Assembly (NCBI RefSeq): GCF_022581195.2
Contig: NC_061461.1
Location: forward strand, 186,001 to 250,000
Source: Helicoverpa zea
Taxonomy: Eukaryota > Arthropoda > Insecta > Lepidoptera > Noctuidae
DNA length: 64,000 nt
Direction: 5' to 3'
Numbering within the stretch: the stretch's first letter is position 1; every line of letters begins with the position of its first letter. Under the pieces are notes generated by a model. That model saw only the letters and a program-made list of their open reading frames with translations. It was not told the DNA's origin and ran no database searches. Of this stretch, positions 13,801 to 24,440 are shown one piece after another. Both the position numbers and the translations under genes were made by a program.

Positions 13801-16800
13801 GCTATTACCAAGTAAAACTGGCACCTGAAAGCCGAAAATATACTGCATTTTCGACTAGTACTGGACATTACCAATTAAAACGTTTACCGATGGGACTTAA
13901 GACTTCATGTAGCGCTTTCAGTAGAGTCATGTCAATTGCAATGTCAGGATTAGCTTTTGAAAAGTGTTTTGTTTATTTAGACGATTTAATTGTATTTGGA
14001 AGATCTTTAGCTGCTCATAACCAAAACCTCATTGCTGTTTTAGAAAGGCTCAGAAAGGTCAATTTAAAGTTGAATCCCGCAAAGTGTCAATTCTTAAAGA
14101 AAGAAATTTTATATCTAGGTCATTTAGTATCTGCTGACGGTGTTTCACCTGACCCTGACAAAACTAAGGTTTTAGAAAATTTTCCTATACCTAAAAATGT
14201 AGATGAAGTGAGACGATTCGTTGCCTTCTGCAACTACTACAGGAAGTTTGTGCCGTCCTTTGCAACAATTACTATGCCCTTAAACCGTTTACTAAAGAAA
14301 GATGAACCTTTTGTTTGGAGCTCAGAATGTCAAAATGCATTTAATTTTCTAAAAACCTCATTAACAAAGCCACCTATATTACAGTATCCAGATTTTTCTG
14401 AAACCAATGAATTTATATTACAAACAGACGCATCTGATTTAGCTGTAGGAGCAGTATTATGTAATAAGGACATGAGACCAGTTGCTTATGCTAGCAGACC
14501 ATTAAATAAGGCAGAGAAAAATTACCCAGTAATACAGAAAGAATTGACAGCAATAGTATGGGCAGTGAAGTATTTCAGACCATATTTATTTGGCAGAACT
14601 TTTACTATTATGACAGACCACAAACCCTTAATTTATTTATTTGGCATGAAAGATCCATCTAGTAGACTAATAAAATTCCGATTAATACTTGAAGAATATG
14701 ATTTTAAGATAGTATATGTGAAAGGTAAAGACAATGTTATCGCAGATGCATTGTCTAGGGTGAGCATGACATTGAGTGAATTAAAGGATATGAAAGAGAC
14801 AGTTTTAGCCGTTACAACAAGGAGACAAAAGAGAAGAGAAGAAGAGAGTCGTGTGAAAGATCAAGCTGAGCCTAGTAATACCACCGACGATTGGCCTGAT
14901 CAACCAAGAGTTGTGGAATTACTAAGACAGCCGTGTGATTCTATTGAAATGAAATTAGTAGAAGATTTAACTATAAAAAAGTTTAAAAGAGAAAACAGGA
15001 TAGAGAAAGAAAAGGATTGTTTTGTTTATATACCGAGTAAAATGTTATTGTGTATTAATCTTAGCTTTAGTTTGCATTTCTCGCGAGCCGAATTTGCAAC
15101 TAAGTTAAAAGAGTTTTGTGAAGGAATAAAAGTAAAAGAGCTATGCATAGTAAAAGACGATGGCAATAAGGAATTTATTAAAAGATTATGTAGTGAAATA
15201 AAATCCATGAAAGAATGGGCAGGACCCCGAATATGTATTTTGAGAGGAATTAAAAGAATATATGACGAGAAAGAAAAAGATTTTATTTTGAATAATTATC
15301 ATTTATTACCCACTAGTGGCCATGCGGGTATAAATAGAATGGCCAATAATATTAAGCGCAAATATTACTGGCCAGGATTAAGTGCAGATATTCAAAAATT
15401 TATAGGTAAATGTGAGGCGTGTCAGAAAATGAAACAAAGTAAATATACAAGGCAACCCATGACTATAACTACCACAGCGTTTGCTGCTTTTGATAAAGTT
15501 TTCCTCGATTTAGTTGGACCTATGGATAGGGATGAGTCAGGAAATTGTTATATTTTAACCCTACAATGCGAGTTGACAAAATACATAGAAGCATACCCTT
15601 TACAAAATAAGGAAACGATAACTGTAGCCAAGGCTTTTGTAAATAATTTTATTTTACGATTTGGTATCCCTAAATCTATAGCTACGGATAGGGGAACAGA
15701 ATTCGTTTCTCAAGTTATGGAAAACGTGTGTAAATTATTAAAAATAGAAAAGTTAACATCCACTGCATACCACCATCAATCAATCGGTTCCCTAGAGATA
15801 GCTCATAAACACTTAGGAGCATTTTTAAGAACTTATTGTAATAACGTGTACCATTCGTGGTCGGATTGGTTACCTTTTTGGTGTTTTAGTTTTAATACTA
15901 GTGTAAACACGCAAACAAAGTATACCCCTTACGAACTTGTATTTGGAAGACTATGTCGTTTGCCAAACAGTTTAGAACATGATGTAGAACCACTTTATAA
16001 TACTGATGATTATTGTTTAGATTTAAGATATAAAATGCAAGTAGCTTTAAGAGATGCAAGACAAAATTTGGTAACTTGTAAGGAAAAAAGAAAAAACAAA
16101 TATGATAAAACATGTAATCCTGTATTTTATAAGAAAAATGATCTTATTTTAGTTAAGAATGAATGTGCTCGTAAATTAGACTGCGTTTTTGATGGACCAT
16201 TTGAAGTGTTGGAAGATTTAGGCGTTAATGTAAAGATAATTAAAAATGGTAAATTAGATGTCATACATAAGGATAGGACAAAAAAATTTAGTATGTAAGT
16301 AAAATTTAAGAAAAGGTACCTTTGCTTAATTATAATTAATTGTCAAAAAAAAAAAAAAATATATGTATTCTTTTTTTTTTCTTTCACCCCCGGAGGTGAA
16401 GAGGTAAAATGTAGTTATAAGCAACTTAGTAATAAGCAACATGTAGCCCTAGTAGTCTACAATAAACGCTTGTCGTGACCTGACGTGTTTCCTTTCACAA
16501 CACTATACCTCACATACTTCAGATAATCTTTGACGGGGTCATAGTTTGGCGATACGGACCCGTCAAAACAATCGTAGTTTTGTAATTTATATGAATGAGA
16601 ACGTGTTCCATGTCGAAGTTGTTATTCAGATAAAGATGGAATTGCAGATGACCATCATCGTACATACCTAACCTTTTGATAGGAAGGGGCCTATAGATTA
16701 CAGGTAACTAACAAGAAACATGTAACTACATAAGTACATATTGCATGAATGCAAACAATGACAAGGTGAACTTAGATGCAGAATGAATCGATTTCGTGGA

Positions 16801-17554
16801 TAACGATGAACATGATGTCGATGTTACACGTGAACACGTCTTGCTCTTGTGATATATTTAGGCGTTCTTATTGTACTAGCAAATCTCAGACTCACGATCG
16901 ATCAACTCACGTTTAGTTTTCTAACAGGATTACAGGACCGATGAAATGATTTTGCCCGAAGTAGGTGGTGACAAAATTTTCATGGTATTTGGGCCGTGTC
17001 AGCTAACGTGATATATGTATTGTGTGTGTTGCAGCGAGCGGCATGCTGGGCACGGCGCTGTTCCTGTGCGGCAAGATGGGCGCCACGATGACGCTGAACG
17101 CGCTGTACGTGTACACGGCGGAGCTGTTCCCCACGCGCGCGCGCCAGCGCCTGCTCGCCGCGTGCTCCACGCTCGGCCGCGTCGGCGCCATCCTCGCGCC
17201 GCTCACGCCGCTGCTGGTGAGTGCTCTGCCGCTTCTGAGCTTCATCTCACTCCCCATCCGATTATGAAAGAGAGAATAGCAACTGCAACACTGACTGTAA
17301 AGTAACAACAATATGTCATTCTGTAGCCACATTAGCGGTCCTAACTTGTCCCCCACGCATTCCAGGCGGAGTACAAGTGGTGGCTGCCCACGCTGCTGTT
17401 CGGCGCGCTGCCGCTGGTGAGCGCGGCGCTGACGCGGCTGGTGCCGGACACGCTGCACCGCCGCCTGCCCGACACCTTCGCCGACCTGGACGACTCCTCG
17501 CTGGACGAGCCCGCGCCGGACCAGCCCGCCCAGGCCCTGCCTGACGCCGTCTGA
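4883..17554 (+). CDS. SLC22-type organic cation/anion transporter-like gene, copy A (5' exon missing)
   Basis: Major facilitator family membrane carrier of the SLC22 group; the substrate cannot be read from sequence. Seven exons join in frame: 4883-5099, 6436-6536, 7828-7982, 9064-9430, 9661-9920, 17035-17216 and 17366-17554 (TGA), giving about 489 residues. Exon 4883 codes for the cysteine-rich extracellular loop (starts CHVPECE). Exon 6436 holds FDLACQEWKRSLVGTVHN, and the next exon completes the loop 2-3 motif DRWGRR. Exon 9064 has PESVRWL and exon 17035 has YTAELFPTRAR, both SLC22 hallmarks. The first visible exon begins in phase 2 and needs an upstream exon with the start codon and TM1, which is not in view. 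Exons are extremely GC-rich. Relative to copy B it has an extra intron at 9431-9660. An LTR retrotransposon lies sense-oriented in the 9921-17034 intron. Family assignment is confident, intactness less so. Confidence 0.85.
5100..7827. other. Introns 2 and 3 of SLC22 copy A (exon 6436-6536 between)
   Basis: Two introns, 1.3 kb each. A sequence like a hAT transposon end (agtgatgggca) lies near 5461. The minus strand at about 5680-5800 reads as the tail of an ORF ending in acidic and serine-rich residues (EDDDEDTTSSSKSESD, then a stop), possibly a transposase remnant. Nothing else is recognised. Confidence 0.4.
8027..8835. repeat. Degenerate minisatellite of a 12-bp-like unit in an SLC22 intron
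   Basis: About 800 bp made almost wholly of variants of cttatgtacttc / ccttatgtactc, with unit lengths wobbling around 11-14 bp. Related variants carry tgatctt or tgttctt. Because the unit avoids stop codons in places, it opens repetitive frames reading like MYFLMYSPYDLPY; these are by-products, not genes. It lies within the intron between copy A exons 7828-7982 and 9064-9430. Confidence 0.9.
8858..8975 (+). repeat. Dispersed lepidopteran repeat, copy 1
   Basis: Degenerate copy sharing atcatcagcctttatat, a cagagaaggaatgagcgtt-like core and ggcggattagcgat with the better preserved copy at 18240-18365. The pattern (atcatcagcc, then tcccactgc, then atagagaaggattgag, then gcggattgg) is a widespread non-coding repeat in Lepidoptera, from memory. 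Confidence 0.55.
10476..10600 (+). repeat. 5' LTR, 125 bp
   Basis: Starts TGAAGAGG and ends ACTTCA, so its termini form a 5-bp inverted repeat TGAAG/CTTCA. It carries AATAAA at 10540-10545 for transcript end formation. It is identical by eye to 16397-16521. The length is short for the superfamily. Confidence 0.93.
10601..10618 (+). promoter_or_regulatory. Primer-binding site
   Basis: Directly abuts the 5' LTR and starts TGGCGACCCTGCC, where TGG pairs with a tRNA CCA end. The start matches what I recall for Arg-primed insect gypsy elements; the exact tRNA is not resolved. Confidence 0.7.
10789..11085 (+). CDS. Small predicted myristoylated single-pass membrane protein of the retrotransposon
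   Basis: 98 residues from the ATG at 10789. A longer frame exists upstream, but this is the first ATG. The N-terminus MGKSYS fits the N-myristoylation pattern (Gly2, Ser6). Residues 1-30 are polar; then a strongly hydrophobic segment at about residues 36-58 (ILITTFLVLVAIVILAVIY) is followed by a basic stretch (KLIKKHKKW) and a basic-then-acidic tail ending DEEEV. It sits between the LTR and gag, 391 nt before the gag start, so it would be translated from the full-length or a spliced RNA. No enzymatic motif is visible. Gag itself does not begin with Met-Gly, so a membrane-targeting helper role is possible. That is inference. I do not recognise a named family. Confidence 0.7.
   Translation: MGKSYSKTEEKDIIIAQNASKGNNGASDTEQEYHIKFNNILITTFLVLVAIVILAVIYQKLIKKHKKWINQQVDSAFIRRMRQRLSGRRDQPHDEEEV
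11477..12661 (+). CDS. gag: Gag-like structural protein of the retrotransposon
   Basis: 394 residues. The first 270 are mostly helical, Lys/Glu/Leu-rich sequence compatible with a capsid region (starts MADDLIELCEDLLEIRKYLI). From about residue 276 to 365 the chain is rich in Arg, Gly, Asn and Tyr (for example RFRGQNRGRGRPYFHNNNRG), a nucleic-acid-binding tail. I see no CCHC zinc knuckle, which many gypsy Gags carry, while some lineages lack it. It overlaps pol by 32 nt in a different frame. Function (particle assembly and RNA packaging) follows from position and composition. Confidence 0.88.
   Translation: MADDLIELCEDLLEIRKYLIKKGQSRYKGSVSSDKLQEAELLFNKCNALFSNINKTAKESELELINTTYKKITALFAEISKLCTLPSVDIKSETMEFDMKTACMLIPVLDDKENTTKRLIDAVEMYADMLNDVGRQLLIKFVLKGRLSENAKLRVAGTYSTVSDMIKDFKIKLLIKKSFTAVQNQIQALNQGHRSIEEYGSELERLLTDLNISQAEGDAAKCAILKPINEKMVLKKFTDGLRSEKLGTIIAARNYTLLKDAIQAAKDESIPSSSSSRPAEVMEMTSTLRGKPNYRFPRFRGQNRGRGRPYFHNNNRGSFQNKFNNSDNYSSRYQGYSRPFRYAPRGRGQYNKRGYHYNRRGTQGFYQVETSAQSDSANSLKQKPDETGNQFFRD
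12630..16298 (+). CDS. pol: Pol polyprotein: protease, reverse transcriptase, RNase H, integrase
   Basis: 1222 residues, uninterrupted. Aspartic protease motif DTGAS begins near residue 39. Reverse transcriptase has the LDLQQGYYQV and YLDD (449-452) motifs. RNase H begins around QTDASD (Asp near 600). Integrase has an HHCC zinc-binding region (GHAGINRM through CEACQKMK, about 890-935) and a catalytic core with FLDLVGP, TDRGTEF and GSLE. The last two acidic residues are separated by 35 residues, as in DD35E integrases. A C-terminal DGPFEV fits the GPY/F module. The ATG lies 32 nt before the gag stop, and the upstream stop in this frame is TGA at 12615-12617. Pol is in the +1 frame relative to gag. 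Confidence 0.95.
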   Translation: MRQGISFFVINNFVYNTNSGRFKYINYYTNGTKLILLLDTGASISIIKEEALPITQVFQNTLVVNGIGGKVYSSGYVILDLDVSETESFQNKFHVFKRLPILVDGILGLDFMTRYKANINLDKNVLTLQIGHKYCNLPLYDKPDYSRSLLIPPRSETIHYVYLNSEVEADCFISARELEKDVFLAGTIVRPKNKRVPIKILNTRDEEVSLKDFKLDIEPLEDYHIFEFCKHESSLERANTLLPLLELEHLNKEERNSIEKICTKYSDTFFLPGDKLQTTNICEQSITVKSNINPIYTKPYRLPQALKPEVNKQIRDMLKDDIIEESSSEWSSPILLVPKKSEGSQKWRLVIDFRKLNENIVNDKFPLPNITDILDSLSGSIYFTHLDLQQGYYQVKLAPESRKYTAFSTSTGHYQLKRLPMGLKTSCSAFSRVMSIAMSGLAFEKCFVYLDDLIVFGRSLAAHNQNLIAVLERLRKVNLKLNPAKCQFLKKEILYLGHLVSADGVSPDPDKTKVLENFPIPKNVDEVRRFVAFCNYYRKFVPSFATITMPLNRLLKKDEPFVWSSECQNAFNFLKTSLTKPPILQYPDFSETNEFILQTDASDLAVGAVLCNKDMRPVAYASRPLNKAEKNYPVIQKELTAIVWAVKYFRPYLFGRTFTIMTDHKPLIYLFGMKDPSSRLIKFRLILEEYDFKIVYVKGKDNVIADALSRVSMTLSELKDMKETVLAVTTRRQKRREEESRVKDQAEPSNTTDDWPDQPRVVELLRQPCDSIEMKLVEDLTIKKFKRENRIEKEKDCFVYIPSKMLLCINLSFSLHFSRAEFATKLKEFCEGIKVKELCIVKDDGNKEFIKRLCSEIKSMKEWAGPRICILRGIKRIYDEKEKDFILNNYHLLPTSGHAGINRMANNIKRKYYWPGLSADIQKFIGKCEACQKMKQSKYTRQPMTITTTAFAAFDKVFLDLVGPMDRDESGNCYILTLQCELTKYIEAYPLQNKETITVAKAFVNNFILRFGIPKSIATDRGTEFVSQVMENVCKLLKIEKLTSTAYHHQSIGSLEIAHKHLGAFLRTYCNNVYHSWSDWLPFWCFSFNTSVNTQTKYTPYELVFGRLCRLPNSLEHDVEPLYNTDDYCLDLRYKMQVALRDARQNLVTCKEKRKNKYDKTCNPVFYKKNDLILVKNECARKLDCVFDGPFEVLEDLGVNVKIIKNGKLDVIHKDRTKKFSM
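16397..16521 (+). repeat. 3' LTR, 125 bp
   Basis: Identical by eye to the 5' LTR, with AATAAA at 16461-16466. The preceding polypurine tract is weak: only cggagg touches the LTR, after a long pyrimidine run at 16370-16390. Confidence 0.93.
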
Positions 17555-20500
17555 CGGACACGTGCTACAATACTTGCAAGGTTTCGCGTTCAATACTGCC
17601 TGGTGTTATGTCAGACGCACTGCTCAAGTTTGTTACATATACATAGGTGATTACAATAATTTATTATTGGAATCTTGTAAAATAGGTTAGCCAACAAAAA
17701 TACGGGTCTGCGTCGTACAACGACAGCGGGCCAGTTATTTTATTTCTACGAGTACAACTAAGATAAGACGATGCTCATGTACCATGTACCCCAGTTAACT
17801 ATAAGTAAAGGGAAGTACAGTCTGGGACCACACGCTATTGTCATAATGCCTGAAATATGATTTCAGTGCTGATAGCCGCTCTCTGTAAACAATTGTAGGG
17901 CTAACAGCCTCGTTGTAGAGGTAATATATTATCATGTATTATAATTTCATTGTTAGGGTAATCTTACAAGTTTTGTTGTGTCTATTATATTTAAGAAAAT
18001 CTAAAATACATAGGTAAGCTTTCAAACATCCCAGTTATGTAATGATTTATTAATCATTAATTTACTTTAGTTTTAAGGAAACAATATAAAACCGCAAGTA
18101 TCCGCGCATGGGAGGGCCCATATGTGTCTTTCGTAGATATGAAACAGTCTGTTTGTGGAAACTTGAAGTATGTAGTTTAGCAGAAACGACTGACGACTCA
18201 GTGCTTACCCTTGTCAGAACTTTGTCAGATCATCTGACCACATCATCATGATCAGCCTTTGTATTGTCCCACTGCAGGGCTGCGGCCTCTGCCCATATAG
18301 AGTAGGAGTGAACGTTAACCGCCATGTACGCAGGCGGATTGGCGATACCTTTGAAGCCAGGTTTAATCAAGATATTTTCCTTCACCTCACTCAGTGATTG
18401 GTGTCCAAGTTATACTTATAAAGTACAATATAAAACTTCGAAATGTTGCGCCGCGTTATCATGGCCCGTTCGTTCCTGCTAAATTACTTACGTTCAGCCG
18501 AGCAGACGTTTTACTTATACGTACCTTCTGCGTGATACCCAGCAGCATCAATCTCACTAGAACCGACCTGAGAACCCAATAAATATCATTTTATATGGAG
18601 AGAATACATGTGATGTAGCATGAATAGTGACGAATATGGAGGTCTGCTTACTATTTAACAACATACACACAACATAATAAAATCCCTGATAAGGCTAATA
18701 GGAAGACTAGAGTATAGTACATATGTCCAAGAGAGGAAAGGGGGGTGGCTGTTTTGCGGTGACGTGTGTTTGGTACTACAACAAGGTTGGCGATACCATA
18801 CATTCCGTGAAGATTATGCTCCAGTGGGTAGCACCATATTATGTGTTAGCAGGCCACATAACGATGTTCACACAATGCGTGACAGCAACCCGTCCCGTGC
18901 TCTCGGCGTCATGTCTCTCTCATGAATGATCTCAAGGAGCTGTTGTATGACACGGTTCCGAATGCAGTACAAATATCTCTGTTGGCAATTAACGCTAAGG
19001 TTGAACCGAAGGTAAAATTCGCAGTAAGCTGATAACTTGATACTTGTTACGATAATGTAATGCTACATACACTTGAGTCCACGACAATGTTCTGTAGTAT
19101 AGTATTAGTAGATAGTATCAGTGCTGCCAGTACAAGGCGGATGCACGCTCATCTTATGATAGTATTAAAGTTAAGACATTAAACGACATTTTAATTAACC
19201 GTACTGTTTGTTTTAATTATTTTTTGTATTCCGATTTAGATAAGGATTAACTTGACACAGATTTTATTCCAGATGTTCTTTTTTATGATCTTCAAATAAA
19301 CTTGTAAAAATGATGCATGAGTTGTGTATGAATAAGGATCAGCTTAGGCAAATCCTGTACAATGATAACATCTGGACCGGAGGCGACTGCTTTGTCAGAC
19401 AATCACGGTCGACAATGTTTAATTAAGATTACAGCACGTGTAGCGGTCGAGTTTGTTTGATCACGCCGAGATATTGTACAACTAAATAGTTTATTGTGCC
19501 AGGTGTCAATGGAAGGTTACCCGTATTGAGTAGCCCCGGCACCAGGGTCGCTACTACTAGAGAAATAACAGTCGCGTAGACTGAGGTGGGTGAATTGCTA
19601 CTGGATGCATAGCTCAGCAATCATACTACACTTACATAATGTACTTGATTCATTGACCAAATATATTGTGACGTCACTCGCCGAGCTACAACAAGTCATT
19701 TAATTGATAGTGTACTAAGTGAACTGTAACTGTAAGCGCTGCAGCCGACAGTGACGAAACTGAACTAGTTCGGATTCGGAATGTTTGAGGAAAATATCGC
19801 GGCGCCAGCAATACGGGCGCCAACTATGCTTCAGCTATCAGTTCACTGACACTCTGACGCATACAATCTATGATAGCAACTCATTCCAGAGGTGTTCGCG
19901 CCAGTTTATTGCAAGTAACTAATTAAGAAAGTTTATACTTTAAATGAAACAAAGTGAAGCGCCTATCGATATGTTCATACTAAAATGATGCATTACAGGG
20001 AAATATAATAAACTGATGCTAAGTAACAGCCACACGGATCCATCGATAGTAAGATATATGTACTTACCATATGTGTCAAAATAAGTTCCTCTATGTTTCG
20101 GAATGCACAATAAATTATGAGTCCCGGCTTTGGTTTCATTTCCTTTAGCAGTCGTAACCGGTGGTCAGAGAGCCTTTCTTGAAAGGGTGACGACAAAAAC
20201 ACCTATGTATGGTCCCTATCCGTTATCTACGTCTATTTTTCAGATGAAACGGTTCAGCCATTCTTGAGTAGTGTAATTAACACGGCTTTCTTTTACATAC
20301 AATATACAAGGATGAAACCATTAATGATTATTATTACTGTTTAGTGTGTGTTCCTCAATTGCAATGCCTCAGTAGCCTGGCGAATTCATTTATCTGGTTA
20401 AACGAAAACCACACTGCACCGGTTAGCGGCAAACCAAAGAATTCCTCATTAGTAAGGAAAGACGTAGGCAACCGAAGGCACGGTCCAATTAGGCGAAGTG

Positions 20501-21259
20501 GCACGTATCAATAGGTCGGAAGTGCACTAACTCCGTCGTACGACAACGAGCTGCATCCTGCACACACATACACACAATCATATGTTGCTACTGAAACTCC
20601 TGCCGTCAGCGGAGTAGCTTTATAATTACCTTCTCGACTTTTTATGATTCTACATGTCTTTGAGTGGCCTTTCGTCAACAATACAAATATTGTCCAGCCA
20701 GTCCTCCGGCTACCTTCATAAATGGCGAGTGGAGTGTGCGATGTGCGCAGACGCAGTGTCACTGCTCCGGCCGCTGACAGTTCACCAAAATAGTTTGATT
20801 ATAAATTATATTTTGCAAATTAATACTACAGTGAACTTTGAAACAAAAATAAACGGAAAAGAAACGTGTTCAACATTGTGCTGAAAAAAATAAAGATTTT
20901 GTAGTTTTAACATCAAATACCAATGATAATAAAAAATACAACTTACCAAATTGTGTTACGAAATCCGCATAGATTACAACTGGAGGTACAAGTGCAATTA
21001 CCTTATGTAGTATTAACTACAATATACTCAGACATAATATCTAGCTCTCTATAAGTTCGGTAAAAATCTATCAGTGGGATTCCCATGGCAGTATTACATA
21101 AGAGCACAAACATAAATAAGGAAGGCAGTGCGCGGGCGCAGGAGTCGAGTCTGCGGCGAGCACTCGATTGCATCTCGAGTGAGGCTTGATTGACAGCGGG
21201 CCTTGGCCTCGCGTCGGCTTTCTAATCGATCAGCAGCGGCGTCAGTGCGGGCTGCAGGC
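17555..21259. other. Interval between SLC22 copy A and the extra first exon
   Basis: Contains the 3' untranslated region of copy A (extent unknown; one AATAAA at 18578-18583) and the repeat at 18240-18365. No other gene is supported. Confidence 0.5.
18240..18365 (+). repeat. Dispersed lepidopteran repeat, copy 2
   Basis: Better preserved copy of the family at 8858-8975: catcatcatgatcagcc, then gtcccactgcagggc, then atatagagtaggagtgaac, then ggcggattggcgata. Non-coding. Confidence 0.6.
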
Positions 21260-21411
21260 ATGGGGTCGCTGGACGCGGACGGCGTGGTACGGCAGCTGGG
21301 GCAGGCGGGGCGCTTCCACTGCCGCGTGTACGCGCTGCTGGCGCTGGTGGCCGTGCAGGTGGGGCTGCTGCACACCACCTACATCTTCCTCGCAGGACGC
21401 GTGCCCTACAG
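21260..21411 (+). CDS. Extra SLC22 first coding exon (alternative promoter or orphan)
   Basis: 50 codons plus two bases. It starts MGSLDADGVVRQLGQAGRFH, followed by a TM1 segment (YALLALVAVQVGLLHTTYIF), and ends at the codons for VPY plus AG before a consensus donor gtatgt. It aligns with the exon at 24441-24634 (shared RxLGQAxRFH, YALLA, TxYxFLA, VPY) and has the same phase, so it can splice in frame to 33229 and give a protein of about 539 residues. No second set of downstream exons lies between the two first exons. It could be an alternative first exon of copy B or a remnant of a third copy. A TCAGT initiator-like sequence lies about 18 nt before the ATG. Confidence 0.75.
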
Positions 21412-24400
21412 GTATGTACTACATAATACTACTTCTCCAAGCGTATGCTGCGGCTAGCGATGCTATCTGATCAATGTTGATCAGTGTTTTTTTCTTCTAG
21501 CGAGGAAGTACGGGCTTAAGGACTAATCAGTGTTATCAGGGTTTAAGCATCAGCATGGTAGATTGTAAAACGAACACGTTCAAAATTGAAGAAAACGACG
21601 CTAGGTTATCCTTACGTACAATCGTAGCCTAGGTATATACCAACACCTGTATGAACATTTTACACCTTTTGTATGCCAAATTAGTCCAAGGATTCATCAG
21701 TGTTCTAAGGTGAATCAAAATTCGCGTACTTTTAAATCGCTATTTTTAGTGTAAGTACATGTTCAATAATGTCGCAATAGTCCAAATATTGATAGATGTC
21801 ATGGTACAGTCACGGTGGAGTGGTGCTTGTACACAAGTATGTTTTAACGTGCTACAGCAGCAGCGGAAGGTCACGCCTCAAGATGATGGCAACTCACGCG
21901 TGCTATTGCCATGATATAATAGGAAAAAATAATGGAGCGAACAGATGCAGTTGAACCTTTAGAAGAACCTCGCGGAACACCCTAGCAGGGTACACTAAAA
22001 CTAAACGTCCAATTTTTGAAGTTGTTTTTCTATTTTGGCTAATCGTTGATTGAAGCAATTACCATAAGTAGCTTCGCATTGCATTGAATGGTGAGGACCA
22101 TTGCTTTCACTTCATTACCCATAGCGTTTCAGGGGCCTCAGCAGGGCCCGTATGTTAATACGGTTTGTGCTATTGTATAGACAGCAGATCATTGTGTGTT
22201 TAAAGTTACAATAGCAGTTACAATGTGTGGGGCGCATGTCGTAAGCGCCGCGGGCTGTCCAACAGGCCGCCGCTGTCGCCTTCGCCATGAGCCTGCGCGC
22301 AGCTGGCAAACAACCGCGCACTAAGCAGCGCATTGTCACTAGCAAAACTGTACAATATATCTTGCATACACCTCCAGAGGGTACACCATCAGATTGATTC
22401 GCTGTTTTATCACAGAAGTGGTAACGTCATTGAACACAGGCCCAGTCTGTGCGTGCAAGCACGATGCCTGGGTGATCCAAGATACGATTTGTAGTTTATA
22501 AGTAGTATAATTTTGTAGTAATATAAGTAGTTTCTTCTGAGCTTTACTAGTGACAGTAGGATTCTTAAAGACAATCCTCTTAAATATGTCCTTGCATATA
22601 TGTAGTACATATGGACTGTAACTTGATAAACCTTTAAATTCCCGACTCTCGTTGTGACACAAGCCTCAGCTGAACTACATCGACTGTGTCATTGTGATGT
22701 ACGTAGTGATGCGTGCACTATTCTATTCGACGAGCACATAAATAGCCGGCTATTGTGTGTGTACTGTACAAGGTACAATGAGTCAGAGTCCGGCAGGTCA
22801 ATATCCAGCTAAACTGAGTTTAATGCTCACTAGTTAACTACCGGCTAAAGTTAATCGCATCACACACTACCTCGACAAAACTAGCTCATATTATTGCTAA
22901 AATTATACCTTTACATAGGCACGGTATACATAAATGGCAGGTTCCATACAATAACATCAATGTAAAGACTTGGCTATCCCCACTTATATTCGCTATATCA
23001 ACCAATCAGTCCGCGACGGACACAATTTTGCTGTGACAAATAAGTCAGGCGCTCTAATACAGAGACCGTGCACCGATTACAATTTTATTGAGACCAAGCG
23101 TGTACTTTATCAATCATTTGTTCTAGAAATATAAGAGTAAGCGACGACAATGATTTGAATGATATTAAGTGTATTATTTGTATGCCCCAAATAAGAAGTT
23201 GACAGGAATATTCCTATTATGTACTTTACGTAACGTAAGAAATGTGAATGGCGATTGTAGTGCACACAGCGGACCGGCCGGCTATCAGCCGGTGAATGAC
23301 AAATAGGTTCATTTGTTAGAACATTCCGGTGCTCACGTGGCTATTATACGATTGCAACAAATTAATTATCAGTTAGCAGCAGTGTGTCGCAAGTGGATTC
23401 CTCCACGTCTGCTCTCGCGGTCGGCTCGGAACCGATGGCGCCCCCAACACGGTCATTAAGTTAGTCTCGCGACACGCGCTACAATGTGCCTAGCCGACTG
23501 ATTGTAATGTACGTAATTACGTGCCAGTCATTAGTGGCCCAGGGTCTAACGAGCTGGTATAGGAATACGTTGCTCGTAATGACATAGTACTGCAGCAAGG
23601 CGGTCGCACACTCGGTCTGCGTTCATGAATTGACACTTCAGTAAACAGATGTCGCTGGAAGGTTGTTCTACAAGAATCTTAACACAATAAGTTACCCAAC
23701 TGTTACACGCCTATACTTACTAATACTAATTACTTACTTACTTAATTACCTAATTGTGTGATATTCAAAGGTAATACATGGACATTTGGAGAAGTCGAAG
23801 TGCGATTCTTGTAGGTCACTAATCTAAAACTGCAACTTTGTAGGTTTGAGTTATTACGATACAACCTGAAGTTCTTCATGAGATGGTAAATATTAGGGGT
23901 AAATGCACATATCATTGGTGTGTTTTTCTGATTTTGAAGAGGCAAATACTTCGGTCTACATAATTGTGTTGTTTTCTCAATGAAGAGTTAATAGAAATGT
24001 TTGTTTTGTTACTATAAAACAATAAAGAACCAAAAAAAAAAAAAATTGTAACCATGATAATCTCAAGCAAAAACAAGGACTCCATTGTTGGAGATGACCT
24101 CGCGATAGTTAGCCCATTATAAAATATACCGAGACCGCAAATTGAGAGGATCAACTTTTGAACCTATAGAATAAAAACTTGCGGAAAATACGCGCCGAAA
24201 ATAACGCCACAGTGCGACATCTGCGGAAGGCTTCAGCATGTAAATAAACAGTGCGAGGGCAGGCGCCGGCGCAGGCTGCGCGGTAGTCTCACGCGCACTG
24301 TCACACGACGAGCGGCGCGCGCGCACGCCACCACTGCATCACTAGCCGCGATATATTTCACGCACATCACATTACTGGTGACTTATGAATTTGAAAAGTT

Positions 24401-24440
24401 CTGGGAGATTTTGAAAGTACTGGGTTTATTGCCGTGAGTG
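21412..24440. other. Interval between the two SLC22 first exons
   Basis: No supported gene or repeat. A GC-rich patch at 24240-24330 precedes the second first exon and is a candidate promoter. Confidence 0.45.

Larger units (their letters stand above)
10476..16521 (+). mobile_element. Complete Ty3/gypsy-type LTR retrotransposon
   Basis: A 6046-bp element on the same strand as the host transporter gene, within its intron 9921-17034. It has 125-bp LTRs, a primer-binding site, a small ORF, gag and pol, and no env-like ORF. Pol order is protease, reverse transcriptase, RNase H, integrase, which is the Ty3/gypsy order. The LTRs read as identical and all three ORFs are open, so the insertion looks recent and possibly active. 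The flanks share GAT directly next to both ends (10473-10475 and 16522-16524); a 3-bp duplication is shorter than the usual 4-6 bp, so the duplication is uncertain. Features recalled for the 412/mdg1 group (no CCHC knuckle in Gag, Arg-type primer start TGGCGACC) fit, but placement needs a tree. Confidence 0.93.
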
